DNA of 64,000 nt from Effrenium voratum (GCA_963377175.1 CAUJNA010001613.1:543746-607745), one strand, 5' to 3'; numbered from the stretch's first letter, positions 21,720 to 36,043 are shown. Made by a program: numbers and translations. The notes: generated from the letters alone by a model not told the origin.

Positions 21720-23130
21720 TGTTCTTCATCTGGGCAGACTCGATATGCTTCCCAAGGGCCAAGGGCAACTTGTTGCCACTGGTGCTTGATTCGTCGCCGC
21801 TGAAAGCTGGCAGACTTGCATTTGTAGTGGCTGGCATAACCAGCCTTTAGCAACACTTGGATTTTTCGACGGATTGATTTCCCGATGAATCCAGGAGCGG
21901 TCGATTGCCAATTGCTGTCCGACTACTTCCTCGCACATGTGTCACCACATAGTGCCGCAGATGTTCTTTTTGTGCCAAGCGCAGCCGCACAAGCCGTGGC
22001 ATTCAGAGTTCGGTCAATCGCAAGGATTTGGGCGCGTGCTTTTTTGACAGGGCCCCTCTTCTTGTTGGTCTGCAAGGAAACGGATTCAAGCGGTAGAGGC
22101 CTTACCGGAAAACTGGCCAACTATTGAAAGCAATCCAAGTTGGTAAGGAATGAGATTCAAGCTTGGCACTTTATCAATTGTTTGACGAGCCGCTTGCTTT
22201 GCGTCACCAATCCTTTAGCTTTAGAGAACTCGCAAGGGTTGGAACCGAAACTCGAGGAAGAGTTCATCCGGTTTGCTTTCCGGTTTCAGCCTTCATTTTT
22301 GAGCAACACATGTACCGCCGAGTGAGAGGATGTCGTAATGGGGCCCAGGCAGCAGCCCGTCAGTTGGCTGGTGCGGTCTTTTTGCTGGTGCGGCCGCTGC
22401 ATGTCACGGGGCACTGCACTGCCCAACAGGAACCCAAGAAATTGGAAGCAACCCCAGAAGCGCCGAAGAGATGTACCAAAAGGCGGAAGCATGCGGGCCA
22501 CACCTGAGGTAATGATTCGGCGATGGGCCCACGGAGATTGGGGGGTGCTGTCTCAAAATGAGAATCCCGAAAAGGTCAGCTTTTTTGTTGGGTCGTGTTG
22601 AACCACCCCCGTGTTGTTTTTGTTCCTTCAAATTGCGGGTGTTTTGCGTGTTGTCTCCCAAAGCGGAAACCAGAAGGGCATTGGCAATTGTTTCATTTGT
22701 TTCTGACCCAGTCATTCTCCCACACAAACAAGCAACACGTTGGAGAACTACATGCATTCTCGTTGCGTGTGGGTTGGAACCACGCTTCCTAAGCAGGGAT
22801 CCTACTTAGAATGACACAAATCTTACTGGGCACCGATGCGAAAAGTCTTTCGGGTACGGCAGCTTCTCGGGTTTCAATTTGGATGCGTTCCTTCGAGCAC
22901 GCAAAAGCGCAAAAGCCGAAGGCGTGCCTGGTGCGCACAGACCCATTCTTCCCTGGGGCCTTGTCTTGTTTGGTTTGTTGGGGGCCCCCACGCCTTTTCG
23001 TGGGGCTTGAAGACTAGCCAACAGCACACAAGCCAAAATGGCGCATTTGGGAAACCCCCTCTAAAGAGAGAGGCTCTGTGTTCGCGCTTTTCGCGCGGCG
23101 CAGTCTGCAGTGGAACTCCACGCGGGCAGG
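21720..23130. other. Intergenic DNA, no gene seen
   Basis: Several 80-117 codon open frames occur on both strands but none shows a domain, coherent composition or conserved motif. Confidence 0.5.
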
Positions 23131-23134
23131 ACTT

Positions 23135-23241
23135 CTTGATTGCCATTGGGTTGGATCTTTAGACTTTAACTGTTTGGAAAATAAAGGTGGTTTCCGCTAA
23201 ACCCCATTTTTTTTTTTGCAGGGGGGTCAACAGCAGCCAAG
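23135..23241 (+). mobile_element. MITE-like element, family C, copy 2
   Basis: The left end is CTTGATTGCCATTGG. The right end on the opposite strand is CTTGGCTGCTGTTG. The flanks ACTT (23131-23134) and ACTT (23242-23245) are a perfect 4-bp target duplication. It shares TTGGATCTTTAGACT with copy 3 and GCAGGGGGGTCAACAGCAGC with copy 1. Confidence 0.78.
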
Positions 23242-23245
23242 ACTT

Positions 23246-26100
23246 GGAGCCAATTTGGGCAAAGCCGCTTGCTGGGTCTTGTTCGGGTTGTGCTTCTTGG
23301 CTCCCCTGCCGGGTCCGATGTTTAGAAAGCAGGCGTGCCATGTTTGGTTTGAGCAGGTGACATAATATGGGGCCCTGAATCGATATGAACTTCTTTGCAG
23401 CTGGGTTTCCTCAGATTTCTCGATGCGCAACATACCCGGAGCCTGGAGCTCTAGGCTTGGTTGGGCCTTGTACCGGAGAGACGACATCTGGTGGGTACCA
23501 GAGACCCCAAATAATGCAACTGTGAGTGTGAGCGCAAACCCCTTGTTGCTTGCAGATGTTGTGAGCAAGCGGCCTTTTGATTACTCGATTTGGCAGGCAC
23601 CCGTTTCCCTTTGGTTTTCTTTTGGTGTGGTTGTGTTGTTTCCTGTTTCGTTTTGTCCCTGGCTTTTGCGCTTTTACCACAAGTGTCGATTCTCCCTCGT
23701 GCCTCTGACTGCCTTTGCATGGGCCTTTCTGTTCGAGGACTCTTCCTTTGGTTCATCCCGGCACCTTTCAGTCTGGCGCCCTTCCGCGAAATTCGAGCAA
23801 CACAGCCAAAGCTTAATTGGGCTAGTGAAACTCCTTGTTGCCCTCAAAATTTAGAAGCCCGATTCGAAACGGGCGCCCAATCTGAAACAGGCGGTACCCA
23901 AAGGGTCAAGGGACCCCTCCCATGGTTTTCCTCTCTCGTTCCAGCAGCACTCAGGGCCGCTCCGAGACACGCGAGGCGAGGAGTGATTCGGAAGTCACTC
24001 ATCAGGGGGCTTCCATTTGCTGAAATGAGCAATTATGTGTGTGTGTGTGTGTTTTCCCCTGTTGCTTTTCAAGGGACTCGATTTCAGTACTAAACTCTTT
24101 TTTCCAAGGGGGCTTAAGCAAATGGAAGGGGTGGTTGCGCTTGAAACGGGCATTCTCGTTTTCAGTTGGGGATATAGTTTTGGTTCACTATGTGAATCTG
24201 ATGAGGAATCTCCCTAACAGTAGCGTCATGATTAAAAGGGAAGCGCGCCTGATTCGTATGGTCCTTTGGTTGTATCCGAAATTGGCATTGGGGGTTCTCA
24301 GTTGGCTAGGTGCGCTTGAACCCGTGCAGCAAAGGCTTTCTCTCAATACGGCTTTTTCAGACTCGCTGGGTACTCTACTCGTATGTCTTCACTGTTCTTG
24401 GCAAGCGTGTGCTTGTTTTTTTTTGTTTGGTTCTGTTCATTTTTGGTAGGGGGCTGCAAGAAGCGCAAAACCAATGGTTCTAGGGGTTGATTCCCCATGC
24501 TTTTCAACCATCGCTCTTTAAACGACCACCGGATCTGTTTCCCCTGGGTTTTTAGGATGGTTTCCCCAAAAGATTCGGATCCCTGGGTTAAGAATGGAAA
24601 TGAAAGCTACCCCTATGGTGGTGAAGACGCATGGCCGAGGCCTCGCGCAGGAACAGCACCAGGTCTGTACCAGGTGGGCCCTTTTCGCGATGTTCGGGTT
24701 CTCATGTCGGGAACCAAAGGGGAGGGGTTCTTTTTTGGGGCCATTCAAAGTAACCCAAAGGGCAAGCCCTCAAAAACACTGACCGTTTTTTAAAGCAACG
24801 GGCCTTAAGATGGTTCTACTAGTTGTTTTTGTGGTGAGACTGATCATCGTGCGAGTGCTCGTGTGTCATAGCTGAGACATGTTTGTTTTGAAGAGTGTAA
24901 TCACCATGATTGGTATTAATCAAAGCAACTTCTAAACCTTATGTCCGGGAGGCCATGTAGGTGGTAAACATCAGATCGCAATTCAGCTGGGCAATATGAT
25001 GTTTTTTGTATGTGGTTGTTTGTTTTGATGTGTTTGGCCCATATTGCAGCAACACTTGATTGCTACAAAACTAGCATCTTGCTTGCTGTTTACGAGCTTG
25101 CGCGTGCTGTGGCGTATAGTCATTTTTTGTTGGACGCTGCAGTTTGCCAAGGACACACTAAGTCATTCCTGACAGTTGGCACTGAGCGCGGTCATGTTCA
25201 CACCTAGCAGAAGTTGTTCGGATACATATATGTCATACAGCAACAAAATGATTGTGAAAATGACTGCATTGCAATTTGCCCGTATCCCAGCAGCAATAAA
25301 CGGACACCCAAATATCCAGTTGCCAAGCTGTAAGCTTAGCATTGGCCTTCTCAATTTGCATCATGTAGTCGCACTTGCTACAGTCATCAAACGTCTTGGA
25401 TGATAACCCCCTCCCCCCTCCCAAAAATAATGTTATGAATCATTACTACGCTCATGCTGTGTTTGGATTCAACTGACCATGATGGAGTTTCACACAAGTA
25501 GAACCTTACCCTTACCTCTTAAAAGCACAACTTTTCAACTTTTTGGGTAACATGGGCTATATGTCTGTAAAAGATCAACTTCCCCAGGGCTTGGAGTTTT
25601 AAGGGGTAATTAAGTACCTCTCAGTTCTTGCTAGCAGGAATCAGGAGACGGATTACTTGCCCGTTGCCGGGTTCCCCAATCAGTCTGGCAGGCTCGCTTT
25701 CTGGACGATCTGCCAGGGACTCAAAGGCACGCGTCAGTCAAGTTGCGAAGCACAAGACTGCGCTCGTGCTACACACCTCCAGCCGTCCAATTATATATAT
25801 AATATATGTATATATATATATATATATTTAATTTGGAGTACTGCTTCCCATCTGCCGACCAGGGCCTGAAACAATAACTGTATCAGTATCTCTTGCACCT
25901 GAGTGACATGATCTCCGTATCTCGTCAACATGCCCTATTTTCATCTATTTTTTATCCTACACTGCATGTTTTTGGTGCCGGCGCCTGAACCGCCCCACGC
26001 GTTTTATAGGTTTTGCTGGTCAGCAGCTTTCTAGAGCCTCTTTGTTCTCAGGTTTCATTGGGTTGGAGTTTTCCCCGATGTTGGGAAGGACTTCCGTCTA
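23246..26100. other. Intergenic DNA with AT microsatellite
   Basis: No gene recognised. A GT run lies at about 24033-24051 and an AT-rich simple repeat at about 25792-25830. Confidence 0.55.
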
Positions 26101-28797
26101 ACTGCGAGCGTGCAAGTAACGCTCAGTGTCATGCACATGAGAAGCGCATCCGCCCCGTCATGCACATGATAAACACGTCCGCCCGACTGCGTGCGCGCAG
26201 CAATGCTCATAGTCATGCACACGATAAGCACGTCCGCCCGACTGCGTGTGCGCAGCAATGCTCATAGTCATGCACAAGATAAGCACGTCCGCCCGACTGC
26301 GTGCGCGCAGCAATGCTCATAGTCATGCACAAGAGAAGCACGTCCGCCCGACTGCGTGCGCGCAGCAATGCTCATAGTCATGCACAAGATAAGCACGTCC
26401 GCCCGACTGCGTGCGCGCAGCAATGCTCATAGTCATGCACACGATAAGCACGTCCGCCCGACTGCGTGCGCGCAGCAATGCTCATAGTCATGCACAAGAT
26501 AAGCACGTCCGCCCGACTGCGTGCGCGCAGCAAGCAATGCTCATAGTCATGCACAAGAGAAGCACGTCCGCCCGACTGCGTGCGCGCAGCAATGCTCATA
26601 GTCATGCACAAGATAAGCACGTCCGCCCGACGCGTGCGTGCGTCATGCACAAGATAAGCACGTCCGCCCGACTGCGTGCGCGCAGCAATGCTCATAGTCA
26701 TGCACAAGCTAAGCACGTCCGCCCGACTGCGTGCGCGCAGCAATGCTCATAGTCATGCACAAGAGAAGAACGTCCGCCCGACTGAGTGCGCGCAGCAATG
26801 CTCATAGTCATGCACAAGATAAGCACGTCCGCCCGACTGCGTGCGCGCAGCAATGCTCATAGTCATGCACAAGACTGCGACGTCCGCACGTCGACTGCGT
26901 GCGCGCAGCAATGCTCATAGTCATGCACAGGATAAGCACGTCCGCCCGACTGCGTGCGCGCAGCAATGCTCATAGTCATGCACAAGAAAAGCACGTCCGC
27001 CCGACTACGTGCGCGCAGCAATGCTCATAGCCATGCACAAGATAAGCACGTCCGCCCGACTGCGTGCGCGCAGCAATGCTCATAGTCATGCACAAGATAA
27101 GCACGTCCGCCCGACTGCGTGCGCGCAGCAATGCTCATAGTCATGCACAAGATAAGCACGTCCGCCCGACTGCGTGCGCGCAGCAATGCTCATAGTCAAG
27201 CACAAGATAAGCACGTCCGCCCGACTGCGTGCGCGCAGCAATGCTCATAGTCATGCACAAGATAAGCACGTCCGCCCGACTGCGTGCGCGCCGCAATGCT
27301 CATAGTCATGCACAAGATAAGCACGTCCGCCCGACTGCGTGCGCGCAGCAATGCTCATAGTCATGCACAAGATAAGCACGTCCGCCCGACTGCGTGCGCG
27401 CAGCAATGCTCATAGTCATGCACAAGATAAGCACGTCCGCCCGACTGCGTGCGCGCAGCAATGCTCATAGTCATGCACAAGATAAGCACGTCCGCCCGAC
27501 TGCGTGCGCGCAGCAATGCTCATAGTCATGCACAAGATAAGCACGTCCGCCCGACTGCGTGCGCGCAGCAATGCTCATAGTCATGCACAAGATAAGCACG
27601 TCCGCCCGACTGCGTGCGCGCAGCAATGCTCATAGTCATGCACAGATAAGCACGTCCGCCCGACTGCGTGCTCATAGTCATGCACAAGATAAGCACGTCC
27701 GCCCGACTGCGTGCGCGCAGCAATGCTCATAGTCATGCACAAGATAAGCACGTCCGCCGGACTGCGTGCGCGCAGCAATGCTCATAGTCATGCACAAGAT
27801 AAAGTCGTCCGCCCGACTGCGTGCGCGTAGCAATGCTCATAGTCATGCGCAAGGTAGTTTCCTCCGCCCGACTGCGTGCGCGTAGCAATGCTCATAGTCA
27901 TGCACATGATAAGCACATCCGCCCGACTGCGTGCGCGCAGCAATGCTGATTGTCATGCACATGATAAGCACATCCGCTCGACTGCGTCCGGGCAACGATG
28001 CTCATAGTAATTCACATGATAAGCACATCCGCCCGGCGTGCGCGCAGCAATGCTTAGACATGCACATGATAAGCACGTCCGCCCGACTGCGTGCGCGCAG
28101 CAATGCTCATAGTCATGCACAAGATAAGTTCGTCCGCCCGACTGCGTGCGCGTAGCAATGCTCATAGTCATGCACAAGATAAGTTTCTCCGCCCGACTGC
28201 GTGCGCGTAGCAATGCTCATAGTCATGCACATGATAAGCACATCCGCCCGACTGCGTGCGCGCAGCAATGCTCATTGTCATGCACATGATAAGCACATCC
28301 GCTCGACTGCGTGCGGGCAGCGATGCTCAGAGTCATGCACATGATAAGCACATCCGCCCGACTGCGTGCGCGCAGCAATGCTTAGTCATGCACATGATAA
28401 GCACGTCCGCCCCACTGCGTGCGCGCAGCAATGCTCATTGTCATGCACATGATAAGCACATCCGCTCGACTGCGTGCGGGCAGCGATGCTCATAGTCATG
28501 CACAAGACAAGTTCGTCCGCCCGACTGCGGGCAACGATGCTCATAGTCATGCACATTGTAAGCACATCCGCCCGACTGCGTGCGCGTAGCAATGCTCATA
28601 GTCATGCACATGATAAGCACATCCGCCCGACTGCGTGCGCGCAGCAATGCTCATTGTCATGCACATGATAAGCACATCCGCTCGACTGCGTGCGGGCAGC
28701 GATGCTCATAGTCATGCACATGATAAGCACATCCGCCCGACTGCGTGCGCGCAGCAATGCTCAGTCATGCACATGATAAGCACAGTCGCTCGACTGG
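26101..28797 (+). repeat. Satellite array of 55-bp units, about 49 copies
   Basis: The unit is 55 bp and runs through ATGCACAAGATAAGCACG, TCCGCCCGACTGCG and TGCGCGCAGCAATGCTCATAG. Copies from about 26200 to 27790 are nearly identical. From about 27790 onward units diverge (CACATGATAAGCACATCC, GCGGGCAGCGATGC) and show a longer period of about 325-330 bp, that is six units. Each unit contains CTGCGTGCGCGCAG, a perfect 5-bp stem with a 4-base loop. Because 55 is not a multiple of three, the short open frames rotate and are not genes. Confidence 0.95.
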
Positions 28798-31700
28798 CCC
28801 GTTTTTGATCGCCTCGGCGACTTGTGCAGAAAGGCGTAGCCAGTTTTTTAACTTCTGCGCGCAAGAAACCTTTCGGCTGGTGACAACAAAGGCGTCCGAA
28901 ACCTTCACTTGCCGGGGAAGGAATAATTACAGTGATTTCGCCTTAGCGAAAGCACAAATCTCAAAAAAGGAGAACACCGTCGTGAGGTTTTCAGTACACT
29001 CATGTTGACGACTTGGGGCATCAGTTTGCGTTTCGCCGAGGCGAAATCATCATTGCTGAAAACGACGGTTCTCACATGACTGCGAAAACGCAGGGGGCGG
29101 TTCGGGCACCGGCACCATGTTTTTCTATATATCATCCTGGAGTCAGAACAGGTTTTGATTCGGGTTGCGGTTGATCATTGATTTTGCGTGGTTGTGTGTC
29201 TCGGACAAACTGGCGGTTCCCCTTCCTTTTCCCTTATAACGACACCCCAAAAGTGGCCTGTTCAACATTAATCCTTGATTATTTTGCCGCCGCAAAGTAG
29301 TGGTGTCCCGCTGCGGAACTGGGTTTAGGGTCCCCCCATGTTGAACAATCCAAAGAGGCTTTCCAGGTTTCCCAGACAGAATGCAAGCACGTGTCGCACC
29401 AAGGTCACCATTCCTAATGCGCCTGTGGACTGCGCGCTTTGCGGGCGAAAGGGGGCTGGTACGGCAGCCCAGAACGTTGCTTGTTCGGAGTTGGGTGTGT
29501 GGCCACTAGATAAATCTTACAATTGCCCCGAAGAATTTGTGCATTTTCCAGAGCCCCACACCCAGACCAGTGTCAGTTTGGTGGAGGCTTGATGCCTTGT
29601 CGAAGGCGTGGCTTTCAACGGAATGCCCCACAGACCCCCCATTTTGGGGACCCTATTTTTGGAAATCTTTGCGGGTTATGCGGCGTGTTTCTATGTTGAT
29701 TACGAGTGCGAACAGTGGACACGTTTTGCTCTGCAAAGAAAACGCTGCACGGGGAGAGGGACAATGTGGGGCCCGAGATGTGGCAGGCAGGCCGAAATCC
29801 ACATATCGCCACTTGACGCTTCGGATCCCACCTTGTTGGTATTCAGTTGAGTGCCGTGCATGCCGGCACTACGACGTCTTCAGCGCATCCAACAAGATTA
29901 GGCTGCTCACGTGAGTGAGCCGCGCAAGCGCGACAACCTGTGCACGAAGGGTACTGCAACTTCGTGACAAAGATGGAAGCGCTTTCAGAATCGTCTTCAT
30001 GCCATGGGAGACATGATGTGTGTGTGTGTGTGTGTCTGCGTCAAACTGCGAGACACTTCTTCGGATGGTTCAAAAACACGGGTCAACCGATAAGTAGAGC
30101 AGGCCTCAACATCCTACGCGTAGCGGACACCAAAAGGAAAACCGCCGTGTTTTTAGGGGTACCCGTGTTTTAACGCATACTCATACGCATACTCATACGG
30201 ATGCCCTGGTCAAATACAAGGGCATATTTCTCGCATTCGTCTCCAGGTCAAAACGGCACCTGCTTCTGCCATGAGTGCAGCCAACGCCGGTGTGCTCAGG
30301 GAAGAGTGGTGTTTTCTGGATGAAAGCTCCCCTTTGATTTCATCATGGGCTTGAACATGAATATATAGCCGTGTTCGAGTGGCTTGTTCATGTTGCCCCC
30401 AGTAAAAGAACGGGATTTGGCTTGGAATCAACGAAGTGATGCGCCAAAACCATGGGAATTGTGCGAATGTTGTCAGATCCCAGTCTCCACTTGCAAGGAA
30501 ACGAAATCGCAGGTTTTGCAGCTTTTGGGGTTCGTTGGCAAATTGAACTCTGGGTGATCCGCCAACTTTGAGGCCCATGATTCTTCCGCATGAAGGTTTG
30601 CTTAAAAGTCGCCCGACAGTTGGCAAGAGTTTGCGGAAACCATGTAAAACGATAGGCCCCAAACAATCGCTAGTCCTCCCAGCATGTACATTTGTCGCAG
30701 GTGTGGCCCGGGGGAAACAACAAGCATCTGAACTGAATGATACCGCGTATGATACTCGAACGATACCCCCGCGATACCCCAAACAATATTCCTCGGTACC
30801 CTTGCCAATGAGCCCATGTGTCGCGGCAAGCCTGCTATTCTGCCGGCGCTGCCTGCTAGCTGCCAGCCTGCTAGCTGCCAGCGCAAGGCAAGCACAAAAT
30901 GTTGCTCAACTTTGGCCCAGCCTAGCAAGAATTCTGCAACCCGCCCCGAGAGGATATAAACGCTGAACTACAAATTGGGGACATCACTCCTGGTTGAACA
31001 TGCTTGTGGAGAGCTATTAGACTGGCTCTCATCAATCAACTTCATGGATGATAAACAATACGGATATGACATGGTACAACAATCCCCCAAGTCTTACATA
31101 CATATTGAGAACGAAGGGTTATGACAACCCTTAGCAACCTTTCTTTTGAAACTCATGTTCGAACAACACATGTAGCTGTAAAGCAAGCTAAGTCATGTCT
31201 TGCCAGTCTGCCAGCAACTTGTCTTGCGTCCACGAGCTACATATACTTTGGGGTGAGAACTAGACAAGCTGCCTACGCATTGTGTTGTGCAAACTCGCTA
31301 GTCGCGCCTGGAAAGAACACCACCCACACAATTGAGAACGCATTGCTATGCAGGAGTTTCACCGAAAAAGAGAACCATCAGCTTTATTCACTAGAATGCG
31401 GCTTAAAGGAGCTGCAAGCCGACAACCAGCACGCATGCAGACATGCGAGCATGCACGCGACACATGGGCATGCGCTTTTGTAGGCGCACGTGCATGCATT
31501 TCCGGCAACAAACGGTTGTGATTGTCTCTATGCATTTGCAGATTGGTATCGTGAACTTAATCTCAACCAAATTCAGGCTTTCGCACAGCAACAACAGCTC
31601 CAAACAGGTGAGTCAAACGCAGGTTTGTGGTCATGGCAATTCAATCTGTCATGTTGGCTCGAACGTATCATTTGGCCCTCACACAACGTCAGATTTGCAT

Positions 31701-33315
31701 GTGAGCGCCAAACTTTCTAATTAAGTGGCAGACAGAGTCATCAACTTCTCTGCACTTTCTCGTTAGCAACCTTCCAGAGAATGGAAACAAATTTGAATAT
31801 TGAATTCCCCCCAAATGGTTATTGGGCATCCCCATGATGTTCAGAGGCTCCCTACCTAAATCCTTTGACTCAATGCGTCGGCCGAAAGGGTTGGCCACCT
31901 GAGCACTCGGAGTGTGCAATTGTTCTACCTGCACAAAGTTGAGGCGTGTGGTCGACAAGGTGTCATTTTTGATTTCTAAATGGATATGGCACCTCAAAGA
32001 TTGTGGTTTCCCTTGTGCTTTCCCTTTAAGCCAAGGTGAAAAGAGCACCCGAAGAGTCCAGATGAGAGCCACAATCAAAACCCGGGTGGATGAAGGTTAG
32101 TAAGGGACGATCCCAACCATAAATAGCTGCGGCCGCCTTCTTAATCCTGTACATGGTTCTGGGTAGACCATTTTATTACCAGGTTTTGATTGCGACTCAG
32201 ATGAAGTCTGTCTCAATTCCCTTACCTGCAACCCGAGCATGCGCTGAATTCGAGCCCAGGCATGAACCAGCTGGATGCCGGATCGCCCGCCGGGTTGCCT
32301 GAAGCGCTGAAGCGCTCGTTGAAGGGCGGCTCGGTGTCCTGTTTGGGGTGGGTTGGTTAGGGAAGCCAACGGGAAAGCCGAAGCCTCTGTGGATGGTGGC
32401 GAAATTCGTGCGCACCAGCTTGAAAGCATGGGAAATCATTGTTTGATGATATTCACATGGGAATCGAATCATTCCAGGGTTTCTTGGGTGGTGCGAAATG
32501 GATTTCGCCCATCGACAGTATGAAAGACACATTCCCAGTTCTTTGATTTTAGTAAACATGGGGTCTTAAAAACATGAGTTTGTGTAGCTCGGGCAAGACA
32601 TCTTTGCGGGATGGCCGCAGCTTTTCAGACTTGAAGGCTTGAAGCCATGGAATAGCCAGAAGTATTGCTACTGACAGTTGCAGCTTCTTTCTTGAAATGG
32701 CTTTTGAAATCCATCCGCGCAGGGTCAGTAGCTCGGAGTCCGAACTCGGACATTCTCACACCTTCCCAAATGCTCAGAAAGTCAACCCGGACGGCCTGGC
32801 GGCTGGTTCCTGCGGCCTTCGAATCACCTCCATGATATCCAATTGCTATGACAGAATGTCCCTTGACACTGTGTGGCATATTATGGGGTTTGCCATTTTG
32901 GCACAGTTGCACAGAAACAGCAGCAATCGAAACACGAACCGCGTACTCCCGTTGAGGCCAACAGTCCAGGAGGCGCCAGCAGTGGGGCCCATGAGCCAGC
33001 GACGCCAGACGTTTGAGAGATCCCAGCATCACCCTGTTTGGGGCCATGGGTTTATATGGGTTCACACCTATTAGATGAGGGTGTGTGTTCGATTGAAGCC
33101 CGCAATATGCTGGCTTTGTTTTTTGTTCCCTTCAAAGTGACACGAAACATGGTAACCTTTAAAACAACAACCCCATATCACGTTGTTGTTGCTGGCCCGG
33201 GGACAAACACATCATGAGAGGAGAAAGCTGGCAAGAACTAAGAACAAAGGCGTTACTGGGAATTAGCATGTTCTGGGTTTTTCAAATCTGACAAAGTCTT
33301 ACTGTAGTGGCTCCC
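28798..33315. other. Intergenic DNA; paired hairpins next to the satellite
   Basis: No gene recognised. Two hairpins, TTTCGC-CTTA-GCGAAA at 28936-28951 and TTTCGCC-GA-GGCGAAA at 29031-29046, lie 80 bp apart with inverted flanking sequence. A GT run lies at 30018-30036. A duplicated GCCTGCTAGCTGCCA lies near 30850-30880. The rest is unique. Confidence 0.5.
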
Positions 33316-33415
33316 AGCCATCCTCTTAGCTTTTCAGCCTTTTAGTGTTTAGTGTAGTTTCCATTTAGCCCACTAAAAGTGAGACTCACTTTTAGCGGGG
33401 GATCAGTCAACGGGC
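33316..33415 (+). mobile_element. Degenerate relative of family C
   Basis: Contains TAGTTTCCATTTAGCCCAC then AAAAGTGAGACTC and a GCGGGGGATCAGTCAACGG end block. This is the same order of phrases as family C copies, but with altered termini. Ends are approximate. Confidence 0.4.
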
Positions 33416-35589
33416 AGCCCAGAAGTTCTTTGTTGGGATTTGGTCCACGTGAATTGTTCGAAACAGGTCAGAGACCGGAGGCGTGAAAAACTGCCGGGCC
33501 AGGCAACCGCGATGAGGCGTGAGCGACGGAGTTTTGAGTTGAGCACTTCCGACAATTCAAGTGCAGCCCAAAAAGCAAAACGAGGGACCCGTAAAATGGC
33601 TGGCGTCCTTTTGGTTTTCCTTTAGACCAACTATACCAGGCACCCTGAAGAAAAAGACGCGCAGATGGGATTCCTTTGTGGCTTCCCTCTTATGGAGTGC
33701 TTTGTTTGACAGGTCCTACCCTGAAACCACGGTCTTTCACTTCCATTTGATTTGTTGCTTGTCATTGCCAGCAGCAATTGGATCTGGAATCTACCACAAT
33801 TTGTTGAAGTCCCGTGCGAGACTTGCGAGAGTTATCCAAAGAAATGTTCTAATAACTGCAAACCTGTAAAGTTCGGCAAGCCGTGAATCCAATACACTAA
33901 GCAGCCACTGTAGTTCATGCGTGCCTGCTGAAGCTAGGTAGTTCGCTGATTGAGAAGTTAGCCAGCCCACTTCATTAATTTCTTAGGGTGGATCGACGAA
34001 TCGGATGCTATCAACATGACACCCAGCAAGCACTCGCTCAGTGGCAGGGCTCCTGCGTGCTCTGCGGTCCGGGCGACTTAGAGTGATGTGTCAATGATCT
34101 CGCTTTTCTTCGTGTGAGAGCCTCGCACAAAACGCGTGTGTCTGTTTGTGTGGTAATGCGACATGGTTTGGCTTTGGGGATGGAGGTGCTGGTTGTTTGG
34201 GTGTCCCGTCAACGGTTGGTCTTGTGCAACAGCGCTGTTTGTGGGCCGCTTCAATTCCACAGCTTACGTGTCATGTATTGGCCCGGTCTGAGGCATGTGG
34301 TTTGGATGAAGATATTGATGCGACAAACCCCGCAGATTTCCAAACGACCTCAAAAGTAAATCCGATTAACTTGACATCGGGCGGGGGCCAATTTTAAGCA
34401 TATTTTGACCAGCCCATCCAAAGCCAGCACCAGTCTCTGTCCGGTTGACGGCTTCGTGTGCCAAAAGTCCGAGGCCGCCGATTTTTTTGCGAGGACAAGT
34501 CCCAAAGCAGTGTGAGCCCTGTCGCATGTCAGAGCTGGTTCGTTGATCGGTAAGTATGGAATGAGGAGTTGCAACATTGCATGTGGCTTGCTTCTGTGCT
34601 TGATGTGGCATCGCCGTGCAGCTTATGAAGCTATTCATGTTTGTGTTGCTGTGGTCATTCTCCTTCAGACCGCCATGTGTGTGTAATCATTGCAATGTGC
34701 AATCCTTGCCTTGCATAGCCTCCGACGAAGGAAGCAACTCAACAGGTGTGAACTGGCTAGACCATGACTACGTGCTTACATGCGTACTTCATTCTGACGC
34801 TGCTTATATGGCGATACATACTTGCTGGCTATCATGAGTTGCCACCGCTGCCCTCCAAGGAGTGTCGAATCCAATATTTCCACTGATGTGTAGAGGAATC
34901 GCATGTGTAAGATCGTCTTATGGAGTGTCTTGATGTTCCGTCCAAACCCAAGCCTTCCAACTCTTGAACACCAGATCTAGTGCGCATATTCGAGTCATCG
35001 ATCCCGGTTGAAGATGCGGACTTTGTTCACCTGCGCGTGACTGAGTGTTGCAGCTTCCGTGTTGCTACTGATAAGTAGGCGTACTTGGGCAAGTGTTCCC
35101 ACATGTTGACCTGGACATGGGGTATTTGGCGCAACATATGTACTCACCGCCTCGCAAAGCAGCTGGACTGCTCTTGTTGTGATTGCTTTTGTTAAGGATA
35201 CTCTTGTGACTGCGGGTGTCATTATCGATGTCGCCGACGTCGCTGTGAGCGTCACCAACAATTGTTTGTACTCTCGTGTCTTGTTCATGTGTGTGTGTGT
35301 GTTTATGACGCGCTGTTGCAATGTTCCTTGCTTGTTGGCGTGTTTGTTGTTTGGTTGCTGGTTCGGGTCCGCATTTGGTGGACCCGCGAAGAATCAACTT
35401 GCAACAAGGGACCTGAAAAGAGGAGGGTGTGTCTTTTGGCTAGGCGGGTTAATTAAAGCTGCCTTTCAGTCACAAGCTGGGTTGTCTATAATATATGTTG
35501 TTTCTTCTGCGTGTGCTGCTTGCCTGTTTATGTGTGTGTGTGTTCTTGTCTGCTTGCGTGCTTGCTTGTGATTTAGTTTGATTTCAGTG
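33416..35589. other. Intergenic DNA, no gene seen
   Basis: Short GT runs near 35285-35303. No coding, RNA or mobile feature recognised. Confidence 0.5.
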
Positions 35590-35819
35590 GTTGATTGATT
35601 TATTGGTTGGTTGGTTGGTCGGTTGGTTGGTTGATTGTTGATTGGTTGCTTGATTGAGGGGTTGACTGATTTGATTGATTGATTGATTGATTGATTGCTT
35701 GCTTGCTTGCTTGGTTGGTTGGTTGGTTGGTTGGTTGGTTGGTTGGTTGGTTGGTTGGTTGATTTACTTATTTATTTATTTATTTGGTTGGGTGGTTGGT
35801 GGGTTGGTTGGTTGGTTGA

Positions 35820-35906
<87 letters not shown>

Positions 35907-35960
35907 TTGATTTGATTTGATTTGATTTGATTTGATTTTGATTTGATTTGATTGATTTGA

Positions 35961-36043
<83 letters not shown>

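Noticed and set aside
26101..28797. CRISPR array
   Set aside because: The repeats are head-to-tail 55-bp units with no unique spacers, and the DNA is eukaryotic in character.
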